Source: Zeugodacus cucurbitae (Eukaryota > Arthropoda > Insecta > Diptera > Tephritidae). Taken from it: a stretch of DNA of 64,000 nt. The notes under the pieces are model-generated. The model had not been told where the DNA came from, made no database searches, and was given only the letters and a program-made list of their open reading frames with translations. The position numbers and the translations under genes are program-made. The DNA is taken from positions 30,684,001-30,748,000 of the forward strand of contig NC_071670.1 of assembly GCF_028554725.1 (NCBI RefSeq), written 5' to 3'. Shown here one piece after another: positions 22,688-32,907 of the stretch (position 1 is the first letter of the stretch; every line of letters starts with the position of its first letter).

Positions 22688-22940
22688 TACATATAAAGTA
22701 TAGACATTTAGTACCACTCAAAAAAGTTATAAACAAATTCAAAATAATTTTTTTCTTCTATACAGATTTGCAGATTTGTATAAATTACTGACATTAAATA
22801 AAGTTCATTACAATTCTTAACAGGTGTTTTTAAATCAATTTCCCTAGTAATATAAAATAATTAGTGGTCCAAAGTGTAATTTCGAACTTAAAAACCTAAC
22901 TTCTTACTTCATTCTACTCGGATCTATTTGAAATTTTTGG

Positions 22941-23565
22941 AGAATATTTTAAACTATTTAATAAGACAACAAAAAAATTGCGCGGCGAAGTGTGGCAAGT
23001 AACACACGATTGGCTTAAGGTGGACTTTATACAGTAAAAAGCCACACCACATTATTTCCAAGATTGGACGTTCACTTAATTTTGCTATGATATATATATA
23101 GATTATTACTGTATAAAGTTCACCGGAAGTTTGAAAATCCTTCATATTCGGATAAGAATATCTGAGAGATTTACCAATATTTTCAATAAAAAATTAGCCT
23201 TGAAAAGTTATTGTATGATTTCGGTGGTTTTTATAAAATGTTGTCCCAATATATTCACTGGTGCTTAACTCATATATTGTTAAGTAAACGAATTAGATGG
23301 ACTTCAAAATTTTGGTATAGGAAAAATTTGCGTGGTTGTTAACCGATTTTGCTAATTTTAAAATAGCTTGGTGGTGAAAATGAGTGAGATCGATCAATGT
23401 ATTACCCCAGTCCCATATATTATATATAAAGATTTTTGTTTCCAAGTGGACTTTATTCCGAATATATGGGTCAAATTGTGTCTTCTCTTAATAAAATAAA
23501 ATAAATGAATTTCGAGAGTATATAAAGTTCGGTTACACACGAACTTAGCCCTTCCTTATTTGTGT
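22941..23565 (+). mobile_element. Decayed DINE-1-like Helentron 3' part
   Basis: Ends in TTTCGAGAGTATATAAAG, the hairpin TTCGGTTACACACGAA (one mismatch) and TTAGCCCTTCCTTATTTG. Upstream landmarks are diverged and partly in minus orientation (23100-23300), suggesting another rearranged copy. Confidence 0.5.
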
Positions 23566-23715
23566 ACCTTGGTATATATGAACTGAGTTTTTTATTTATT
23601 TTGTGATGCTAATTAATCAGGAATTTTCATTTATTTACTTTTATGTTGTCGCTTTCAAAATAGTCGAAACACTTATCAAACTTGATTTTGGGGATAGCCC
23701 TTTAATATTCTCTTA

Positions 23716-23865
23716 ATTTTTATACTTTCGATACATGTTGCTCAGAGTAGAAAAATTTTATTCAACTAAGGGTTGTTTGTAGTGATGTCCGTCTGTTTGT
23801 CTGTGCAGGCGATAACTTGAGTAAAAATTGAGATATCTTAAAGGTACACATATTTATTGGCACCA
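23716..23865 (+). mobile_element. DINE-1-like Helentron 5' fragment
   Basis: Starts with TATACTTTCG...GTTGCTCAGAGTA, a degraded 5' hairpin, then GTTTGTAGTGATGTCCGTCTG and CGATAACTTGAGTAAAAATTG. It stops at TATTTATTGGCACC. Confidence 0.55.
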
Positions 23866-24179
23866 GCAAACGGTTGGCAGATCATTAGTACATCATTTTC
23901 GATGTATTTATCGATGGGCCATATGAAGAATTTTCTTATTGAAGAACAGTGTGAACACAAAGAAAAAGTGGAGGAAAAAGTCAGGATGGAGCAGGCATCG
24001 TTACAGTATTATTTTTGGCCAAGAATTCACAAACAAGCAACGAAGGACGAACTTTGAACAAAAGAAAATCGCCAAACTCAGCGGCTGCTACAGACAAAGT
24101 TAGCAATGAATACGGCTTAAAATTGCTGCGTACATCAAGGGCATGTATATCAACATAATAAAAAATTCTAAACTTGTTA
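23866..24179. other. Unassigned stretch with short open frame
   Basis: A 66-codon frame ends at 24057 (KVEEKVRMEQASLQYYFWPR region), with more readable sequence after its stop. No domain was recognised and no promoter or splice signals are evident. Confidence 0.25.
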
Positions 24180-24790
24180 ACAGACTTTTTACTAGCCTTT
24201 TGCTTATACATTGATGTCAGTAGCTCTTTGTAACATGATATTTACTAAAGCATGTTTAACCTAGACACGTATGGAGACTTAAGAACATGTGAGACTGATT
24301 GGCGTAGAAAAATGACAGTGAATTTGAAGACTTATGAAAAAATGAATATGAAAAATTAAGCACCATCTATGGTATTTCACCCATGAAATGTTGTTCTCAG
24401 TCTCTCACAACATCTAATAGCCAATGATACGAGTATGTATTGCCATCCATTGTAGAATGTTTCAAAGTCAAGTAAGTTATTTTCGACCAAATCTTCAATT
24501 TACTCCCGGATAAATTTGGGTTTCTCAGTATAAGTCCTAGGTAAGCTGATTTTCTTTATAGTCTCTCTCTCTGTCTGCGCAAAGGATTTTCAATATCCTC
24601 CTAAGTAGTGATTCCGCTATTTAGTTTTGATGATATTTGGTTATTCCGAAATAAAAATCAAATTTACTGAAGATCAAAACTTTGTAATTTGCCACTTTGC
24701 TTCACCATACCCTAGCCCTAGTTGAAATAAATAACAATCTGAATACGGAAAACGTGCGTCTTTAAAAATTTTATCTATAGAAGTAATACA
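24180..24790 (+). repeat. Unnamed interspersed repeat, copy 1
   Basis: Shares AACCTAGACACGT, GACTGATTGGCGTAGAAAA, GAATGTTTCAAAGTCAAGTAAG and AATCTGAATACGGAAAAC with 32380-33930. It also shares the complement of CGCCAATCAGCCACACAT with 47.69 kb and 55.61 kb. No terminal repeats or coding capacity were recognised. Confidence 0.55.
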
Positions 24791-24839
24791 AGGTAAGAAC
24801 TATTAGTTATTGAGAATGATCTTATGTGTATATCCATTA

Positions 24840-25090
24840 GTCTTTCTAGAATCTTCAATATGCCGGAGGTGAAGCCAGGAAGTCTTAAACATTATCGTGC
24901 GTTCGTCTTCCCGTTTTTGGTAGGAACACAACCTTGATTATTTTCCAGCTTCTTGGTGTGTAAGATAGTAGGATACTGGTCTTGAAGATTCTCTCAAGCC
25001 TTAGGACCATTGATTCCTTTAGCTTCTGTAGCATTACGGTAAAAATCCCATCCACCTCGCTGACAGTCTTTGCTCCAAGGCAGTTCTCAT
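24840..25090 (-). pseudogene. LOA/I-type LINE reverse-transcriptase fragment
   Basis: The minus strand reads VDGIFTVMLQKLKESM, LRLERIFKTSILLSYTPRSWKIIKVVFLPKTGRR with stops after it. This corresponds to the fingers region of LINE reverse transcriptases (usual pattern DGIxPALLQK...WKxxKVVFIPKxGR). No other part of the element is adjacent. Confidence 0.6.
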
Positions 25091-25189
25091 AATGTGTTCC
25101 TCAGAAATGCATTTGATACATCTGATTTTGTATGGTTTTCATATATTACTTACTAAAATCTAAATGAGTGTTTAAAACTTTTTCCCCAA

Positions 25190-25428
25190 ACAAGTAAGGA
25201 AGGACTAAGTTCGGTGAAGTGAAATAATAAAATTGAATTTCAATTTGTGTTATATTAGAAGAAAGTGTGGTTGTGAACTTATTTCGCCAATCAATTTGTA
25301 GCATCAGAATGGTTCCTTACCTTTATAATGTGTACAAAATTCGATTGAAATTGTTTCAGTAGTTTTCAGATATCGTTTTTGACTCAAGATTAGGTACTGT
25401 CACGACCATTATCGAATTTTAATACCAA
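25190..25428 (-). mobile_element. DINE-1-like Helentron terminal fragment
   Basis: ACAAGTAAGGAAGGACTAAGTTCGG marks an inverted 3' end whose hairpin has lost its second arm. It is followed by diverged interior to the RTE junction at about 25428. Confidence 0.5.
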
Positions 25429-26498
25429 GTCCGGACCCTTAATTGGGAAGGTGCCTCTGCCCAGCTGGTTGATGTCCTCATACGATTCAAGGCTGACATC
25501 ACCGCCATCCAAGAAGTGCGATGGACGGGACAAGGACGGAAGAAGGTGGGTCCTTGTGACATCTACTACAGCAGCCATATAAAGGAGCGCAAATTTGGTG
25601 TTGAATTGTAGGAGAGATCCCACAATCTGCGCCAATTACCGTGGGATCAGCCTCCTAAATATCGCATACAAGGTTCTATCGAGCGTACTGTGTGAAAGAC
25701 TAAAGCCCACCGTCAACAAACTGATTGGACCTTATCAGTGTGGCTTAAGACCTGGATAATCGACAACTGACCAGATATTCACCATGCGCCAAATTTTGGA
25801 GAAGACCCGTGAAATGAGGATTTTCACACACCACCTTTTTGTCGATGTTAAAGCTGCTTTGACAGTCATAACTTCGAGGTCGTAGATAATTTCGTATACC
25901 TGGGAACCAGCATCAACAACACCAACAATGTCAGCCTCGAAATCCAGCGCAGAATAACTCTTGCCAACAGGTGCTACTTTGGACTGAGTAGGCAATTGAA
26001 CAGTAAAGTCCGCTCTCGACGAACCAAAATCAAGCTCTACAAGTCCCTTATCATTCCCGTCCTGCTTTACGGTGCTGAAGCTTGGACGATGTCAACATCA
26101 GATGAGACGACACTAGGAGTTTTCGAGAGGAAAATTTTGCGCAAGATTTATGGTCCTCAGAACATTGGCAACGGCGAATACCGCAGACGATGGAACGATG
26201 AGCTGTACGAGTTATACGACGACATTGACATAGTTCAGCGAATAAAAAGACAGCGGCTACGCTGGCTAGGTCATGTTGTCCGAATGGACGAAAACACTCC
26301 AGCCCTGAAAGTGTTCGATACAGTACCCGCCGGAGGAAGCCGAGGAAGGGGAAGGCCTCCACTCCGTTGGAGGGACCAGGTGGAGAGCGACCTGGTTACA
26401 CATGGGATCTCCAACTGGCGCCGAACTGCGAAGGAGAGAGAGAGGTGGCGCACTATCGTCGATTCGGCTATAAACGGCTAAACGGTTGCAACGCCAAT
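25429..26498 (+). mobile_element. RTE LINE copy B, internally deleted
   Basis: Three RTE segments are joined by large deletions: endonuclease start (25429-25612, RTLNWEGASAQLVDVL and EVRWTGQGRKKVG), reverse-transcriptase middle (25613-25858, about 75 codons around GPYQCGLRPG) and C-terminus (25860-26481). The 3' end reads AACGGTTGCAACGCCAATCACATACATACAT, read here in pieces, so its tail is an ACAT repeat rather than AAG. It therefore represents a different subfamily from copies A and C. Confidence 0.8.
25996..26481 (+). pseudogene. RTE LINE C-terminal domain, copy B
   Basis: A 161-codon uninterrupted frame (LKSK-like start NSKVRSRRTKIKLYKSL, LLYGAEAWTM, FERKILRKIYGP, RRRWNDELYELYDD, QRLRWLGHVVRMDE, GRPPLRWRDQVESDL) ending NG then TAA. 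This is the thumb and C-terminal part of the RTE protein. It lies downstream of two deletions that remove the catalytic reverse-transcriptase motifs, so it is a remnant despite its open frame. Confidence 0.75.
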
Positions 26499-26719
26499 CA
26501 CATACATACATTTTATATAAAATGAAGTTTCTTAATTTAATTGTGACCCCGCCCCTTTTAATTTTTTGTGTACATATTTCGTAAGCTACTAGAGATACAT
26601 CAACCAAACTCTCTAGAGTCTTTTCTTTTCCCTTACACAATCCAATATTGGAAGAAATCGGATTATAACCACGCCTTCCCATACAAGGTTATATTGAAAA
26701 CTACTAAAAATGTTTTAAT
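26499..26719 (+). mobile_element. DINE-1-like Helentron, left part around piggyBac-like insertion
   Basis: GTGACCCCGCCCCTTTTAAT, GAAATCGGATTATAACCACG and TTGAAAACTACTAAAAATG in plus orientation. The copy resumes at 27244 after the insertion. Confidence 0.6.
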
Positions 26720-26723
26720 TAAC

Positions 26724-27239
26724 CCTTTCATGTCAGAATTAAAATGGGCGGAGCTAACATTTTTTTTAGGACAGATATATATTAGTCTTAACTCAAATAT
26801 GAAGTGATAAAAATTTCAAAGTCCTATGTATTCTGGTTCACTAGTTACAGGATGTTGCTTATAAGCACAAATTAGATTATTATATAAAAACTAAACACTT
26901 TTTTCGTGAAAAATTTTTTTAAATAACTCTCTTATCTTTACTTATTTATATAGTTCATTTTGTTTTAAAATAAAACAATTTTTTTTATGTTTTTGAGCAC
27001 TTTTTGTATAAACACTTCAGTATTACTTTTTCGCGAAACCGATTTTGACAATTCCACTCTGCGGAGAAGGCCTACTGAATGAATACGTGCACAGCTCATT
27101 ACAAAAAATGTAACTGTAAGCTTGCACAACACATAAGTCTACATAATTTAAAAAACCGCTGGTCAAAAATATTTAAATGACGAGAGTTAGAAGCCGATAA
27201 GTACAATGTTGCCTATAGGCAACATTTGGCATGAAAGGG
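26724..27239. mobile_element. piggyBac-like MITE
   Basis: A 516-bp element flanked by TTAA on both sides (26720-26723 and 27240-27243), with ends CCCTTTCATG and CATGAAAGGG. TTAA targeting with a CCC start is the piggyBac signature. No transposase is encoded. An internal palindrome TTGCCTATAGGCAA lies near the right end. The decayed relative at about 1.9-2.4 kb shows the family is repeated. Confidence 0.8.
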
Positions 27240-27243
27240 TTAA

Positions 27244-27803
27244 GTAAGGGAAACACCAGAAACCTTAAATTTCATTATAAAGATCGTAAATAAGGGCTAC
27301 ATGCAAATTGCATACAAAATTTTAAATGGGTCAAAAACCATAAGTCAGAAATTACTCGACCAATTTCATTGAAATTCGATTTGTATTATTTTCCTTGCAT
27401 CCCAATGATATGTTGTGAAAATATGCCAAATCGCTTCACAATCACACCTACTTCCTATATACCAGAACTTTATCTGAATCGTTTACTTTACAATATATAA
27501 TATAAATCAAGCACTAGTGAAGACATCGGAACAGAACTTTGCATATATAATGTATTTATAGTGACACACCTCCTTTCTATAAGTCGTCGATATCACAGGT
27601 TTTCAAGGCCTCATATATCAAACACGAGGGCCTCAGTACTCCTAATTTTTTTATTCGAAAATATTGTAAGTCTGTCAGAAAATTTGAAGAAATTTGTAGG
27701 GAATACTTTTCTTCTAATAATATGTCTCCGTGCCAATAATGGGTGAAGTCGGGTCATAACTCATATACCTAATACTAGGGTTTCCAACTATCGATGGACT
27801 TTA
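27244..27803 (+). mobile_element. DINE-1-like Helentron, right part
   Basis: AAACACCAGAAACCTTAAATTTC, read in two pieces, then GATATGTTGTGAAAATATGCC and ATATCAAACACGAGGGCCTC are all in plus orientation. The 3' hairpin is missing; the sequence runs into a Helitron-like start at 27804. Confidence 0.55.
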
Positions 27804-28092
27804 TCTATACTAATATTATAAAGAGGAAAGGTTTGTTTTTTTGTTTGTTTGTCTCGAATATTCTATTATAGTTTTGTCACAATAAGCAATTTTATATAAA
27901 AAAATAATTAAATACTACTACTTGAAAAGGCTCTTTATTTGTACCTTAGTATTAATCCTTATCGAAATAAATGATTTATTATTTAAGATCGCTTCTAAAC
28001 CTTTATATAACTTTTTCAATTATTATTAGATTAGACATTCCATTCAAAAGATATCACGAGTTAAAAATTTTGAAAAGCCGCTCGGCGGCTAA
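27804..28092 (+). mobile_element. Possible non-autonomous Helitron
   Basis: Begins TCTATACTAATATTATAAAG followed by GGAAAGGTTTGTTTG, a start widely seen in insect Helitrons. It ends with the short hairpin GCCGCTCGGCGGC directly followed by CTAA, matching the CTRR end rule. No inverted repeats or target duplication are expected for this class. The right-hand limit is uncertain. Confidence 0.45.
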
Positions 28093-28233
28093 CTATGCGT
28101 TGTAGAGTTGTAGGCGTCACTCGGCACGAAGGTGCGGGAGGGGAGTTAAGATCACTCGCGCGGTCGGATATCTACTGAATGGCTGTGTGCGGAATTAAAA
28201 AAATTTGTCGCTTGATAATAATATAATATAAAA

Positions 28234-28330
28234 ATGAATTGCTGTTCGTTTGTGCCGCAAAAAAAGGAGAACGGCAAAACCGATCTGGTTAATTTTAGTC
28301 TTGAAATATTCGTGGAAGGCTTAGAACAAA
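28234..28330 (+). other. Candidate first coding exon with splice donor
   Basis: An ATG at 28234 opens MNCCSFVPQKKENGKTDLVN and continues NFSLEIFVEGLEQ to a strong donor, AAAGTAAGTAAAT, with GTAAGT at 28331-28336. The upstream 150 bp are unusually GC-rich for the region. No downstream exon or known family was identified, so this may be a remnant of a transposon gene or chance. Confidence 0.22.
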
Positions 28331-28507
28331 GTAAGTAAATATAGAAAAATTGCGCGGAAGATTGCAATAACAGAACTTGATATGAGTTGACAACAAAATA
28401 AAAAAAAATAGAAAACAAAACATAATAATATTTTGAAGGTAGTCATTGTTGCTTTGTTAAAATATTTTTGTTATTGTTCAATTGTATATGGTTTGTCGAT
28501 AGCCCAA

Positions 28508-28965
28508 AACAATTTGTAACAAATAAGGAAAGGCTAAGTTCGGGTCCAACCGAACATTTTATACTCTCGCAATTTATTGATGTAATTTTATTAAGATATC
28601 ACACAATTTGACCTATATATTCGGCATAAAGTCCAATAGAAAATCATCATATATAGTATATGAGGGCTGATGTAATTCCAGAACCAATTTCACTCATTTT
28701 CACCACCAAGGTTAACGGGTATAGGGGCAACTTGGCACCTGTTAGTAGGCAAACAAACGGTACATTCGGCCTTGAAATTACTCATAAATTGCAAATGAAC
28801 GAAATACCAGTCGGCAAAATCGCCAAAAATAGCGCTATATGCAGATTTTCCAAATATTCAAGAATTGTGTCAAATTGTGTGTTATATTAATAAAATGAAA
28901 TAAATAAATTGCGAGAGTATAAAATGTTCGGTCACAACCGAAATTAGCTCTTTCTTACTTTTTAC
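28508..28965. mobile_element. DINE-1-like miniature with 3' ends on both sides
   Basis: The left edge is AACAAATAAGGAAAGGCTAAG plus the hairpin TTCGGGTCCAACCGAA in minus orientation. The right edge is AAATGTTCGGTCACAACCGAAATTAGC in plus orientation, cited here in part. The 458-bp unit therefore has the normal 3' terminus at both ends and no 5' terminus, and looks like a foldback derivative. Confidence 0.65.
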
Positions 28966-29019
28966 AAATTCATTTAATTATTTCAAGTTTTATGTATAAA
29001 TATATATATACATGTACAT

Positions 29020-29110
29020 ATATATTTTTATACTATCGCAACAAATGTTGCTAAGAGAGTATTTTAGACAGATTTCAATGAAATTCGGTATATAATATTT
29101 TCTTGACACC
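29020..29110 (+). mobile_element. DINE-1-like 5' terminus fragment
   Basis: TATACTATCGCAAC followed by GTTGCTAAGAGAGTAT forms the family's 5' stem-loop, after which the sequence diverges within 80 bp. Confidence 0.5.
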
Positions 29111-29273
29111 CCGATGACACGTATGGAAAATTGATGAAATGGAAACTTTATTAAATTAATTTGAAGTGTAACAGTTTTTATTAAAGGATTTAAAAATTAT
29201 GTTTTTCAATAGTGTCAGTTTATAAAAATAATATAATACAATAATGTAGCAACAAATGTTAAGGTTTTGAAAG

Positions 29274-30010
29274 TTAGCCTTCAGACTGGAGTGTGCAAAT
29301 GTATAAGGATAGTTCGTCTAACATATCCAACAAATTGTTTCTGTTTATCTTCCAATTTATTTTGACCAACTCATGATGATCAGTCCAAATACCAAAGGAG
29401 TTTTCTGCTTCATCAGAACTCTCAAAAGAGTCCATGTCCATCCCTTCGGCTTCTGTAATAGCATTAACCTTATTATTAATGGAAGTACAAAACAATACTG
29501 TGTTTAAATCATCGAAAATGGCTTTAATGTTTGATAAACGTTTTCTAACTAAAAACTTAATTTAACGTGTGTGCAAAATACAGAATGTGGCATCTTTTTC
29601 CAAAATCCAAGGTAACTGCTTTTATCATTTTGGTAGCATTATCAGTAAGAATTGGTCATATTTTAGTTTCATTAATACCCCAATCTTCGAATGTCTTCAA
29701 AATTTACTCGTTTATATGCATTTGAACTAGTTCAAATACACCAAAAGTTAAAGATTTATGTTTCGGACAATTTTTGATGACTTGCGTTTGTCATTTTAAA
29801 GCAAGTTCTTAACGAGAGAAATCCAACAAAAACATTGATGCATCTGGAGTAGAATCCAATGAAAATGAGTAGTATTTATATCCCTTAATTTCGAAAATAA
29901 TTTCGTCCAGTATGCTTGATGCAATCAGATGAATGAATTCCTCACAAATTGTATTTGATAAATATAACGTATGCCCTTTTCCTTTATTATTATTTTAATA
30001 GCCGTATTTG
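29274..30010 (-). pseudogene. hAT-type (DUF4371-like) transposase pseudogene
   Basis: Read on the minus strand from about 29990: LSNTICEEFIHLIASSILDEIIFEIKGYKYYSFSLDSTPD. This matches the pattern at the start of DUF4371, the RNase-H-fold part of many hAT and zinc-finger MYM-type transposases. After stops, a segment WGINETKI...ILTDNATKMIKAV...CHILYFAHTLN resembles the block containing the second acidic residue and the CxxH of the same fold. The final frame (29274-29495) is MDSFESSDEAENSF and downstream. At least six stops and frameshifts are present. No terminal inverted repeats were recognised. Confidence 0.6.
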
Positions 30011-30029
30011 ACGATTTTTACGATAAATG

Positions 30030-30400
30030 TATATTTTCAATTAACTTAATTTTCTGAGGTATTTGTTCAAGTGTTTAGGATCACCACGGGCTGGAACACC
30101 TCCGGCAGGACCACAACCAGCTGGATCACCACCATCTGATTCCCCACCGCGTGGTTCATTTCCGGCGATATACTGCCCACCTCGTTTTAAAATTTAAGAT
30201 AGCTGATTCGAAATTTTTTTTTTTATCTTAGGACGGAGATTCCTTGTTGTAGGAGATTAGAGTATCTCTCAAATCTGGAGTAAAAGTGAAGAGCAAAATG
30301 CTAACGGCATTGCAAATTATATAGCGAATATATTTCTGTCAATATTGTCTAATAGCTTTGACAGACGGCAGCGTTAATCCCGATTAACTCCGCACTTAAT
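30030..30400 (+). pseudogene. Relic of a secreted arginine-tailed gene (copy 2)
   Basis: CAATTAACTTAATTTTCTGAGGTATTTGTTCAAGTGTTT (30038-30076, in pieces) matches the upstream flank of gene B. It runs directly into Gly/Pro-rich coding remnants (30081-30180: GATCACC, GGCTGG, CTCCGGC and CCACCATCTGATTC), reading like SPRAG...PAG...PAGSPPSDSP. From 30224 on, GGACGGAGATTCC, GTGAAGAGCAAAATGCTAAC and TTGCAAATTATAT match the 3' flank of gene B at 60340-60650. Promoter, signal peptide and arginine tail are lost. Confidence 0.6.
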
Positions 30401-30676
30401 TAGATCCAAATTTGTAGGTGACAGACGGCAGCAAAGCAAGTTAGAAATTATCGTAAACAACTGATTGGTAATAATATTTTCAGTTCGATAGAATTAATTC
30501 AATCGTACAATTAGTACAAAAATCACTAATTATTAAAAAAATTGCCTAAATACATTATTATTAGAACTGGGTATACAGACATATATTGTATATACAGTAA
30601 GCAAATTTCGTAATAGTACTCTCTAATTTTTCAGTGAAAATATTACAAGATCCAAAACGTGTATCAAGCGCAGTAG
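30401..30676. other. Unassigned spacer
   Basis: The 11-mer GACAGACGGCA occurs at 30360-30370 and again at 30421-30431, a short direct repeat. Nothing else was recognised. Confidence 0.3.
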
Positions 30677-31212
30677 ATAGATAGATAGATGAGATGAGGA
30701 AAGCACATACGACTCGTGGTCTATTGTGCCCTCTCCAAGTCTACAGCGACTCCACTAGTCCCAGTACCCTGACAAATTCCAGGATGGTACTAGGATTAAG
30801 GGAGATGATGCGCCCATCGGTTGGGTTGGTATATCCTAAAATTTTGCACCTGCTCTTGTAAAGCACTACACATTCCAATAGTATGTGTAGGGGAGTTTCA
30901 TCCTCCATGTCACAGAAGCGGCAGGTCCGCGACGAGACCAATCCCAGATTATTTAGGTGTTTCCTGAGCTTGCAGTGGCCAATACCCTTAGTTTGCTCCT
31001 TGAGAGGTTTATTAAGCACTTAAAGATTTTGGTGTTATAACCTCCCAATAGGCCTTTTGATTGGCGCAATCCAGCTGACTGGCGCCAATGCTCCTCCCTA
31101 TCTCTTCTTTCTTCTGCACGGAACATATCCCGGATAGTATGGGGACCTACTGCCAGAAAAGGTTCTGGACCAGTCGGTACAGTTGCTGCAGCTGTACAAG
31201 CTTGCTTGTCTG
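30677..31212 (-). pseudogene. LINE 3' end: RNase H-side and zinc-knuckle C-terminus
   Basis: The minus strand encodes GHCKLRKHLNNLGLVSSRTC followed by RFCDMEDETPLHILLEC (30741-31019). This is the CxxC...H...C terminal motif that follows RNase H in I/LOA/R1-type LINEs, with EPFLAVGPHTIRDMF...W...GLRQSKGLLGG upstream in a shifted frame (30953-31212). The 3' tail is a TCTA-type microsatellite, complement of TAGATAGATAGAT at about 30674-30690. 5'-truncated and frameshifted. Confidence 0.65.
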
Positions 31213-31375
31213 CAATGGGCGAAATCGGACCACTGTCACACCCACAAAATGGCGAAAACCGAAAATACATAAAGTGTCATAACTAAGCCATAAATAAAGT
31301 TATAAAAGTAAAATTCGGAACAAATGATCGCACTAGGAACTAGGGCATATTTGGATGTAATTTTTTGGGGACGTG
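31213..31375 (+). mobile_element. DINE-1-like Helentron fragment
   Basis: GCAATGGGCGAAATCGGACC, CCACAAAATGGCGAAAACCG and CATAACTAAGCCATAAATAA place it in the middle of the family, plus orientation, directly abutting the LINE fragment. Confidence 0.6.
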
Positions 31376-31397
31376 GCCAAGTAGGTTATTTATATGT

Positions 31398-32092
31398 ACA
31401 GTACTTTTCGCTTAATTGCACATCAAAATTTGCAAAAATTTTCGTTCAATTAACCGGGGAATCAATTAACAGAAACTCGCTTAATTGAATTTGTTCAATT
31501 AAAAGAATCCCGTTTAAATGAACAGTTTGTTCAATTACAGGAATCAGGCTTATTTGGACTATTTGATGCTGTAAGCGATTACGTGGGAATCAAATTTTGA
31601 AAGTTTTTTGTCTTATTAAATAGTATAATATTAAAATATTATCCAAAAGTATGAAATTGATATGATTAAAATTTTAAGAATATAAAACTTTAAACGGATT
31701 TATCTCAAAACTCGAATTTTGAAGTCAGTGGACACAATTTCTTGAAAAGTTATGAAGCGATTCTGTTGAAAAATTTCCACACATCTTTATTACAACTATT
31801 TTTCGAGTCAGTATTTATTTTTGTTCATTAACAACAAATATTTTTGGTTTGTTGATTTGGATGAACCAATAATGAAAATTTCACAAAATACTGTTTAAAT
31901 ATGTTTCTTTAATATGCAGAATGAAATACAGTACTTTTCTTTTAATTGACCCTATGGTTAATTGGTTTCCCCGTTTAATTGAACGGTGTTATCGGGCAAA
32001 AAATGTAGCATATGAAAGCACATGTAAATTTTCTCGGTTACTTGATTTTCCCGCTTAGTTGGGAAATCAATTAACCGAGTCCAATTATCCTA
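31398..32092. mobile_element. Pogo/Tigger-like element with TTAATTGA motif ends
   Basis: Both ends carry many copies of a CTTAATTGA/TCAATTAA motif: left CAGTACTTTTCGCTTAATTG, right GGGAAATCAATTAACCGAG. CAGTACTTTTC recurs internally at 31929. Dense short motifs at both ends resemble the binding-site arrays of pogo/Tigger relatives. No transposase or clean target duplication was recognised. Confidence 0.4.
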
Positions 32093-32099
32093 GAATTGA

Positions 32100-32305
32100 T
32101 CTATTGTATGTTGGTGGTGAAAATGAGTGAAATCTGTTCAGGAATTACCTCAGCCTATATACAATATATGATGATTTTCGTTTTTATATTGGACTTTATG
32201 CCGAATATATGGGTCAAATTTTTTTGTTATCTTAATAAAAATATAGCATAAATTGCGAGAGTATAAAATATTCGGTTGCGCCCGAATTTAGCCTTTCCTT
32301 AGTTG
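32100..32305 (+). mobile_element. DINE-1-like Helentron 3' end
   Basis: Ends GCGAGAGTATAAAATATTCGG, given in pieces, with the diverged hairpin TTCGGTTGCGCCCGAA and TTAGCCTTTCCTTAGTTG. Confidence 0.6.
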
Positions 32306-32379
32306 TTATTTTTGAAGCAATATCCAGAAAAAAGTAGATTTTCCCGTATAGTGTTATTAATGAAAATATCACATTGATG

Positions 32380-32907
32380 ACTTCAACCATAGGTGAATGT
32401 GCCTTGCCTCGGTATGAACCAATGACAATACTTTGTTTTTCGACGTATTATATTAACGTAAAGATTACCTTCTATATTATTATTAATTAATTTTTTGCTA
32501 GCGGTTCTATACGAACGGCAGTAGACAGATAAAACAGACTTAAATCAGACAAATATTTATGGCACACTAAAAATATGTAAATAATACATGTACTACATAA
32601 TGTTACTGAATTTTTCAAAAGCGCTAAACAAATATTTATACAGATGGCTAACCTAGACACGTGATTAAAGTTATGTTTGACTGATTGGCGTAGAAAACTG
32701 CCAGAGAAAAATATATTTGATGACTTATGAAAATATCGATTCACAGGCCTGGAAAGCTGCGAGATAGCCAATATTATGTGTTGCTATCGATTGTACGAGT
32801 AGAATGTTTCAAAGTCAAGTAAGTTGTTTTCGACCAATTCTTCGATTTATTCAGGGATAATTTTGGGTTCCTCAGTACAAGTCCTATGTAGTATATTTTT
32901 CTTTATA
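32380..32907 (+). repeat. Unnamed interspersed repeat, copy 2 (left part)
   Basis: Matches copy 1 (24.2 kb) and, in complement, the copies at 47.7-48.1 and 55.6-56.0 kb. Examples are GACGTATTATATTAACG, GACAGATAAAACAGACTTA, CTAACCTAGACACGTG and TTTCAAAGTCAAGTAAGTTG. It is interrupted by the rosa element and resumes at 33825. Confidence 0.55.
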
